Shown here piece by piece: positions 6,511-11,140 of a stretch of 11,140 nucleotides of DNA (position 1 is its first letter; the number at the start of each line of letters is the position of its first letter). A model generated the notes under the pieces. It was not told the origin of the DNA, made no database searches, and saw only the letters and a list, made by a program, of their open reading frames with translations. The position numbers and the translations under genes were made by a program. This stretch comes from JAHDBG01 sp963922685 (GTDB lineage Bacteria; Pseudomonadota; Gammaproteobacteria; Chromatiales; Chromatiaceae), in contig CAWUJM010000050.1 of assembly GCA_963922685.1 (NCBI GenBank), positions 1-11,140 of the forward strand. The letters are read 5' to 3'.

Positions 6511-6774
6511 ATGACAAAAACACGTGCCGCAAAATTATTCAGGAATGGTGCCAGCCAGGCCGTGCGGTTACCGGCAGAGTTTCGCTTTGAAGGCAAGGAA
6601 GTCTATGCTACACGTGACGATAAAACGGGTGACGTTGTTTTGTCTTCTCGCCCTGGTGCCAGAGAGTGGACAGATTTTTTTACGTTAATACACAGTATTG
6701 ATGTGCCAGATGATTTCATGTCGGAAAGGCCAATGAACATACCGCCTGGCGAACAAACTTTATTTAAGACATGA
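6511..6774 (+). CDS. vapB: VapB-type antitoxin (AbrB/SpoVT fold)
   Basis: 87 residues. The N-terminus has the swapped-hairpin AbrB-type DNA-binding pattern of VapB/Vag antitoxins: AAKLFRNGASQAVRLPAEFRF, followed by EVYATRDDKTGDVVLSSRP. The C-terminal part (REWTDFF ... PDDFMSERP) is the region that in this family wraps around and inhibits the VapC nuclease. The start is well supported by GGAGG just upstream. vapC begins one base after the stop (TGAcATG), so translation is probably coupled. The protein is expected to repress the operon through the palindrome at 6471-6490. Antitoxin identity is clear from both sequence and partner. Confidence 0.93.
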   Translation: MTKTRAAKLFRNGASQAVRLPAEFRFEGKEVYATRDDKTGDVVLSSRPGAREWTDFFTLIHSIDVPDDFMSERPMNIPPGEQTLFKT

Positions 6775-6775
6775 C

Positions 6776-7207
6776 ATGACGGCTGCACTTCATCTGCTCG
6801 ATACGGATATTTCAAGTTACATAATCAAAAGGCCATCACCAGCCCTTGAAAATAAATTGGCAACGGTGCCACCTGAGCAAGTATGTGTGTCTGTGATTAC
6901 TCAGGCCGAACTTCTCTATGGGCTAAAGCGACTACCGCCAAATCATCGGTTACACGTTGGGGTACGTCAATTCCTGAAAATCGTACGGGTGCTTGCCTGG
7001 GATGCGGATGCTGCTGATTATTACGCCAATATCCGCCATCAACTGACTACACAAGGGCAGGTTATCGGTGAAATGGACATGATGATTGCATCACACGCGC
7101 TGGCCATCAATGCCATTCTGGTAACCAATAATACAAAACATTTCGGACGTATTGACGCGCCTCTGGTACTGGAGAATTGGATTGAAAAACCAGTACTTTA
7201 TTTGTGA
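6776..7207 (+). CDS. vapC: VapC-type PIN-domain ribonuclease toxin
   Basis: 143 residues, the usual VapC length. The PIN-domain acidic residues are present: Asp9 in LLDTDISSYI, Glu45 in VITQAELLYGL, and Glu99/Asp101 in GEMDMMIASHAL, plus the typical TNNTKHFGRI (Asn118/Asn119). VapC toxins are magnesium-dependent RNases, in studied cases cutting tRNA or rRNA, and are held inactive by VapB. The start at ATG 6776 directly follows the antitoxin stop. The catalytic set looks complete, so the toxin is probably active. The pair stands alone between the T6SS island and the iron genes and may act as a stabilising element of the accessory region. Confidence 0.94.
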   Translation: MTAALHLLDTDISSYIIKRPSPALENKLATVPPEQVCVSVITQAELLYGLKRLPPNHRLHVGVRQFLKIVRVLAWDADAADYYANIRHQLTTQGQVIGEMDMMIASHALAINAILVTNNTKHFGRIDAPLVLENWIEKPVLYL

Positions 7208-7322
7208 TTTCCAGTGGATTTACGTAAAAACACATCTTTGACCTACTACCGCATATCTGTGGCGTACCGACCCGCATCAGTCTGAATAGCACCCCCTCAT
7301 TCCATTTCCGGCCACACTGTAA

Positions 7323-7328
7323 TATAAT
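7323..7328 (+). promoter_or_regulatory. Candidate -10 box of the fbp promoter
   Basis: TATAAT matches the sigma-70 -10 consensus exactly and lies 40 bases before the fbpA ATG. No good -35 was found at 16-18 bases upstream (the region reads ATTCCATTTCC). The Fur-box-like sequence starts four bases downstream, where a repressor would block transcription start. Confidence 0.55.
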
Positions 7329-7331
7329 ATT

Positions 7332-7350
7332 GCGAATCATTCTTATTTGC
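7332..7350. promoter_or_regulatory. Fur-box-like operator upstream of fbpA
   Basis: GCGAATCATTCTTATTTGC, read on the minus strand as GCAAATAAGAATGATTCGC, matches 12 of 19 positions of the Fur consensus GATAATGATAATCATTATC by hand alignment. Its outer arms (GCGAAT/ATTTGC) are inverted repeats with one mismatch. It lies between the -10 box and the fbpA ribosome-binding site, the usual position for iron-dependent repression by Fur. Confidence 0.65.
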
Positions 7351-7368
7351 ATTTACAGGATTGAGCCT

Positions 7369-8415
7369 ATGTGTCTTCTCGCATGTCACACCTTGCTAAC
7401 CCGCACCAGACGACTGATCCGGGCCAGTCTGGCACTACTCCTCAGCAGCAGTGTACTGGCAGCACCCGGCATCGTCTCTGCTGAAGAAATCGTGGTTTAT
7501 TCTGCCCGTAAGGCGCATCTGATAGAGCCTGTGTTTGATCGTTACACCCGGCAGACCGGGGTGAAGATCCGGTTGCTGACAGACAAGGCCGGAGCACTGG
7601 TACAGCGCTTACTGGCCGAGGGCAAACGTACGCCAGCCGACCTGTTACTGACTGTGGATGCCGGTAATCTGTGGCAGGCTGCTGAAAAAGGCGTACTGGC
7701 CAGCGTCAACTCGGAACAGCTTAACCAGAACGTCCCGATGCGACTGCGCGATCCGGACGAACACTGGTATGGCCTGTCGAAGCGGGCTCGTACCATCATC
7801 TACAACACCACGCGGGTCCAACCCTCGGAACTCAGCACCTATGCCGATCTGGCACAACCCGAATGGCGCGGGCGGCTCTGCCTGCGCACGTCAAAGAAGG
7901 TGTATAACCAGTCGCTGGTCGCGATGATGATTGCACGTCATGGCGAGACAAAGACCGAACAGATTGTGCGTGGCTGGGTGGATAATCTTGCTGCAGCGCC
8001 CTTTTCCAACGATACCAGGACGATCCAGGCAGTCGCTGCCGGACAATGTGATGTGGCGATCGTGAACACTTATTATCTGGGTCGGCTGCAACGCAAACAA
8101 CCTGACTTACCGGTCGCAATGGCCTGGCCGACGGCAGAAAGTGGTGGTGTCCATGTGAATATCTCCGGCGGTGGCGTGACCCGCTATGCAAAACATCCCG
8201 AGGCCGCCCTGCGCCTGCTGGAATGGCTCGCCTCAGAGGCAGCACAAGGTGACTTTGCTCAGCTGAATCTGGAATATCCGGTGCACCGGCAGGTACCCGC
8301 CGCCGCACAGGTGCAGGCCTGGGGCAGCTTCAGCGAAGATCCGATGAATCTGCAACAGGCAGGCCGTTTTCAGGCCCGCGCCGTCCGCCTGATGGATCGC
8401 GCCGGATATCGTTAG
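7369..8415 (+). CDS. fbpA: Periplasmic Fe3+-binding protein of an iron ABC transporter
   Basis: 348 residues. ATG 7369 is preferred over the in-frame TTG 7330, because AGGA (7357-7360) precedes it and the longer form would read through the Fur box. Residues 1-38 form a signal peptide (basic TRTRRLIRA, hydrophobic core, cleavage probably VSA|EE). The mature protein begins EEIVVYSARKAHLIEPVFD, with Tyr44 in the position of an iron ligand in the FbpA/FutA family. DKAGALVQRLLAEGKRTPAD and DAGNLWQAAEKGVL are typical of the family, and VNTYYLGRL carries the paired iron-ligand tyrosines (235 and 236). It captures ferric iron in the periplasm and hands it to the FbpB permease, whose gene starts immediately after this stop. 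Substrate preference for bare Fe3+ is inferred from the ligands. Confidence 0.93.
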   Translation: MCLLACHTLLTRTRRLIRASLALLLSSSVLAAPGIVSAEEIVVYSARKAHLIEPVFDRYTRQTGVKIRLLTDKAGALVQRLLAEGKRTPADLLLTVDAGNLWQAAEKGVLASVNSEQLNQNVPMRLRDPDEHWYGLSKRARTIIYNTTRVQPSELSTYADLAQPEWRGRLCLRTSKKVYNQSLVAMMIARHGETKTEQIVRGWVDNLAAAPFSNDTRTIQAVAAGQCDVAIVNTYYLGRLQRKQPDLPVAMAWPTAESGGVHVNISGGGVTRYAKHPEAALRLLEWLASEAAQGDFAQLNLEYPVHRQVPAAAQVQAWGSFSEDPMNLQQAGRFQARAVRLMDRAGYR

Positions 8416-10038
8416 GTGCCGCAGGCCGATCGGCTCTGGTGCTGGGCTGGCTGGCTGGTCGCCGGGCTGGTTCTGGCACCACTGGGTGTACTCGGATTCA
8501 GCTGGACTCAGCTGAATCCGGACATCTGGGCACATCTGCACCAGACCCTGTTACCGACATTACTCCGTAATACGGCCATGCTGATCGGTGGGGTCGGTAT
8601 CGGGGTCAGCCTGCTCGGTGTCTCTCTCGCCTGGCTGACCAGTCTGTGTGAGTTTCCCGGGCGTCGCTGGCTCAGCTGGGGCCTGATGCTACCGTTTGCT
8701 CTGCCTGCGTATGTGCTGGCATTTGTCTTTCTGGGCCTGTTTGATTTTTCCGGCCCGGTGCAGCAAGGATTGCGGGCACTGTTCGGGTTGCCCGCACACT
8801 GGTCATTTGAAGCACGCCATCCGCTGGGTGTCATTCTGGTGCTGAGCCTGGTGCTGTATCCGTATGTGTATATGCTGGCGCGCACTGCCTTTATGGCACA
8901 GGGTCGCAGTACGTTTGATGCTGCACGCAGCCTGGGACTGGGTAACTGGGCAAGTTTCTGGCGCGTCTCCCTGCCGCTGGCCCGTCCGGCAATGATCGCA
9001 GGCCTCAGCCTGGCACTGATGGAGGCACTGGCTGATTTCGGTGCTGTTTCAGTGTTCAGTTTTGATACCTTCACCACCGCGATCTATAAGACCTGGTTTG
9101 GTTTTTTTGATCTGCACAGTGCAGCCCAGCTGGCTTCACTATTACTGGTACTGGTACTGCTGATCGTCTGGCTGGAACAATACAGCCGGGGTCGTGCCCG
9201 CTTTAATCAGCCGCTCAAAGCGCAGCAGGAGCGCATCCGGTTACAGGGTCTGCCGTGCGTTCTTGCTACCGGGTACACCTGGGGTGTCTTCATACTGGCA
9301 TTTGTGTTGCCCGTTGCACAACTGCTCAGCTGGGCCTGGGCCAGCCGGGATGATCTGACAACTGACGCTCTGACACTCACTGGACAGACATTCGTTCTCG
9401 GTGCATTGGCTGCCGGTCTGACAGTCGCGGGGGCCCTGATGCTCGCCCTGATGCGGCATCATCAGGACAGTGCCGGCATCCGCATCAGTGTGCGGCTCAG
9501 TACGCTGGGTTATGCGCTGCCCGGCTCTGTACTCGCTGTCGGTGTGATGTTGTGTCTGACCTGGCTGGATCAGCGCAGTGCCGATCTGGTGCAGTGGCTG
9601 ACCGGTTCCGATCCGGAATTATGGCTGACCGGCACCCTGGCAGCCTTGTTAATCGCCTATTTCATCCGTTTTCTGGCAGTCGCATACGGTCCGGTTGATG
9701 CCGGGTTACAACGCCTGCAGCCCAGCCTGTCCGAGGCCGCCCGCACACTCGGTGCACACAACGGTATGATCCTGCGCCGCCTGTACCTGCCGATCCTGCG
9801 GCCTGGCCTGCTGGCTGCGGCCCTGCTGGTGATGGTGGACGTGATGAAAGAAATGCCAGCGACACTGTTACTACGTCCGTTCGGCTGGGACACGCTGGCG
9901 GTCCGCCTGTACGAACTCACCTCAGAAGGTGAATGGGAACGCGCTGCGCTGCCCGCACTGATGCTGATCTGCGCAGGCCTGTTGCCTGTACTGATGCTGG
10001 CATCTTCCGGTCATCGCCAGTTCAGGACAACAACGTAA
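8416..10038 (+). CDS. fbpB: Ferric iron ABC transporter permease (FbpB)
   Basis: 540 residues of a fused two-domain inner-membrane permease with roughly twelve hydrophobic segments. Each half carries an EAA-type loop that docks the ATPase: DAARSLGLGNWASFWRVSLP (from about residue 168) and EAARTLGAHNGMILRRLYLP (from about 440). This tandem layout is typical of FbpB/FutB/AfuB permeases. GTG 8416 directly abuts the fbpA stop TAG, with no separate ribosome-binding site, so translation is probably coupled. It would pass Fe3+ released from FbpA into the cytoplasm. The required ATPase (FbpC) is not in the window. The length is normal and no lesion is visible. Confidence 0.93.
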   Translation: MPQADRLWCWAGWLVAGLVLAPLGVLGFSWTQLNPDIWAHLHQTLLPTLLRNTAMLIGGVGIGVSLLGVSLAWLTSLCEFPGRRWLSWGLMLPFALPAYVLAFVFLGLFDFSGPVQQGLRALFGLPAHWSFEARHPLGVILVLSLVLYPYVYMLARTAFMAQGRSTFDAARSLGLGNWASFWRVSLPLARPAMIAGLSLALMEALADFGAVSVFSFDTFTTAIYKTWFGFFDLHSAAQLASLLLVLVLLIVWLEQYSRGRARFNQPLKAQQERIRLQGLPCVLATGYTWGVFILAFVLPVAQLLSWAWASRDDLTTDALTLTGQTFVLGALAAGLTVAGALMLALMRHHQDSAGIRISVRLSTLGYALPGSVLAVGVMLCLTWLDQRSADLVQWLTGSDPELWLTGTLAALLIAYFIRFLAVAYGPVDAGLQRLQPSLSEAARTLGAHNGMILRRLYLPILRPGLLAAALLVMVDVMKEMPATLLLRPFGWDTLAVRLYELTSEGEWERAALPALMLICAGLLPVLMLASSGHRQFRTTT

Positions 10039-10048
10039 AACAGCCTGA

Positions 10049-10070
10049 TGCGGCACCAGAGTGTGCCACA
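10049..10070 (+). other. Hairpin in the fbpB-lbtU spacer
   Basis: GGCAC (10052-10056) pairs with GTGCC (10063-10067) around a 6-base loop, extended by two more pairs beyond one mismatch. No T-run follows, so it is not a standard terminator. It could modulate read-through or mRNA stability between the permease and porin genes, or be chance. Confidence 0.35.
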
Positions 10071-10108
10071 GCAACTGAAATCAAACTCAATTACAGGTAC
10101 CTCTGCAC

Positions 10109-11086
10109 ATGCCATCTGTTAATTATTTCGCGGCAGCATGTCTCGCCGCCGGCCTCATCAGCCCGACTTATGCGGTTGAACTCAATGGCCAGCTGGAGAT
10201 CACTGGCAGGATAGAGGTGGAAGCCACTTATGCTGCACCGGACAATGCGCCGAACGCTACAGATCTGACGGTTGCGACCGGTGAACTGGGTATCCATGGT
10301 CATATCAATGACTGGACCTCAGGCCACCTGATCATCCTGTTTGAAGATGGCGGAAAGGGAGATGACACATTTGAAGTGGATAACGCCATCATTCACTTCG
10401 CCGAACCGGCAGCATCGCCTTACTTCATCAATATCGGTCGCCTGTATGTGCCGTTTGGCCGTTATGACACCGCATTTGTACAGGATCCGCTCACTCAGGA
10501 TATGGCGGAAACGCGTGCCACCGCCCTTGCGGCAGGCTGGGAGCAGGATAACCTGCATGCCTCGGCCTGGCTGTTTAATGGCCGCATGGATAATGCGGAT
10601 GACCACATCGGACATTATGGTCTCCGGCTGGGTGCACAGCATACCTGGAACCATACCGAACTGCGTGTCGGTCTCAGTTACACCAACAGTATCGCTGAGT
10701 CAGGTGGACTGAGTGGGAATGCCGACACAGCCCGCAAGGTAGCCGGATTCGGCATGGATATTCATGCACAACTGGATTCAGTCGCACTACATGGAGAATA
10801 TATCGCCGCGCAGGACGACCTGAAAGGTGCAGACAGCCAGGCAAGTACGTATCAGATAGAAATCAGCCGCAATCTGCCGTTCGGCGAGACTGACGGTGTG
10901 ATCGGACTCACCTGGCAGGGCACAAAGGAAGCCAGTGCGTTTGATTTACCCAAACGCCGCATCGACGCAGTGATCAGCGCAGATCTGATGGACCAGGTCG
11001 GACTCGCATTCGAGGTGGGTAATGAAAAAGACTATGCCGGGGCCAGTACGCAATATGCTGTTGCCCAGCTGGGCGTCACTTTTTAA
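10109..11086 (+). CDS. lbtU: LbtU-like outer-membrane siderophore porin
   Basis: 325 residues with a signal peptide (MPSVNYFAAACLAAGLISPTYA, cleaved about residue 22). The mature part is an amphipathic beta-barrel ending in a C-terminal phenylalanine (AQLGVTF), the outer-membrane insertion signal. The run VATGELGIHGHINDWTSGHL, the segment FEVDNAIIHFAEP, then INIGRLYVPFGRYDTAFVQDPLT and DMAETRATALAAGWEQ resemble the LbtU family, first described in Legionella as a TonB-independent receptor for legiobactin. It follows fbpAB by 70 bases and starts at ATG 10109 with AGG about 11 bases upstream. The context suggests it brings iron, perhaps as a chelate, across the outer membrane for FbpAB. The substrate is unknown; a general porin role cannot be excluded. 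Confidence 0.82.
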   Translation: MPSVNYFAAACLAAGLISPTYAVELNGQLEITGRIEVEATYAAPDNAPNATDLTVATGELGIHGHINDWTSGHLIILFEDGGKGDDTFEVDNAIIHFAEPAASPYFINIGRLYVPFGRYDTAFVQDPLTQDMAETRATALAAGWEQDNLHASAWLFNGRMDNADDHIGHYGLRLGAQHTWNHTELRVGLSYTNSIAESGGLSGNADTARKVAGFGMDIHAQLDSVALHGEYIAAQDDLKGADSQASTYQIEISRNLPFGETDGVIGLTWQGTKEASAFDLPKRRIDAVISADLMDQVGLAFEVGNEKDYAGASTQYAVAQLGVTF

Positions 11087-11140
11087 GGCGATCTCTGAGT
11101 TAATTCATACCATTGTATGTGCTACGCTCAGCTTGTTGCC
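11087..11140. other. Non-coding window end
   Basis: No gene start is visible after the porin stop. CATAC (11106-11110) and GTATG (11115-11119) form a small stem with a CATT loop and no T-run; it is too weak to call a terminator. Confidence 0.3.

Noticed and set aside
6378..6596. 72-codon minus-strand ORF overlapping the vapB start
   Set aside because: It runs antisense through the operator and vapB, with no ribosome-binding site; it is a shadow frame.
7330..7368. TTG-initiated longer fbpA
   Set aside because: The extension would translate the Fur-box region and put charged residues before an otherwise normal signal peptide; ATG 7369 has a ribosome-binding site.
11106..11119. CATAC/GTATG stem after lbtU as a terminator
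   Set aside because: The stem is AT-rich and short, with no T-run after it.

Overview
The window looks like a chromosomal accessory region of a Gram-negative proteobacterium, most likely a gammaproteobacterium. The reasons are a type VI secretion (T6SS) spike gene, a Fur-box-like operator, a periplasmic ferric-iron binding protein, and an outer-membrane porin resembling the Legionella LbtU family. No rRNA, tRNA, CRISPR array, insertion sequence or phage integrase was seen. The genus cannot be named from this sequence alone. All genes lie on the + strand.

Region 1 (1-6262) is a T6SS effector island. It starts inside the C-terminal beta-helix of a VgrG spike protein. Next come a DUF2169 accessory/adaptor gene and an effector with a PAAR-like (DUF4150) N-terminus and a C-terminal toxin domain I cannot assign to a named family. 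A small acidic protein, the presumed immunity partner, follows. A second cassette comes next: a stand-alone PD-(D/E)XK nuclease-like toxin with no visible secretion domain, then a 321-residue protein that is its likely immunity partner. A 419-residue all-helical HEAT-like protein of unknown function closes the run. The genes overlap or are separated by a few bases, so they are probably one transcription unit. VgrG and the PAAR-like domain would form the spike tip, DUF2169 would help load the effector, and the immunity proteins would protect the producer and its kin.

Three things stand out in region 1. The DUF2169 gene carries an in-frame amber stop at codon 14. Base composition drops sharply at the start of the toxin domain (about 2578) and rises again inside the last immunity-like gene (about 4660-4690), as if both toxin/immunity cassettes were swapped in by recombination. 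Finally, the orphan nuclease begins with a lysine/asparagine-rich stretch resembling the linker just before the toxin domain of the PAAR effector, as expected of a spare toxin tip.

Region 2 (6263-7207) is a 248-base non-coding, partly AT-rich spacer followed by a vapBC toxin-antitoxin operon with a perfect 20-base palindrome just upstream of vapB.

Region 3 (7208-11140) is an iron-uptake cluster. A TATAAT -10 box and an adjacent Fur-box-like sequence precede fbpA (periplasmic Fe3+-binding protein) and fbpB (fused two-domain permease). An LbtU-like siderophore porin follows. The ABC ATPase (FbpC) is not within the window.
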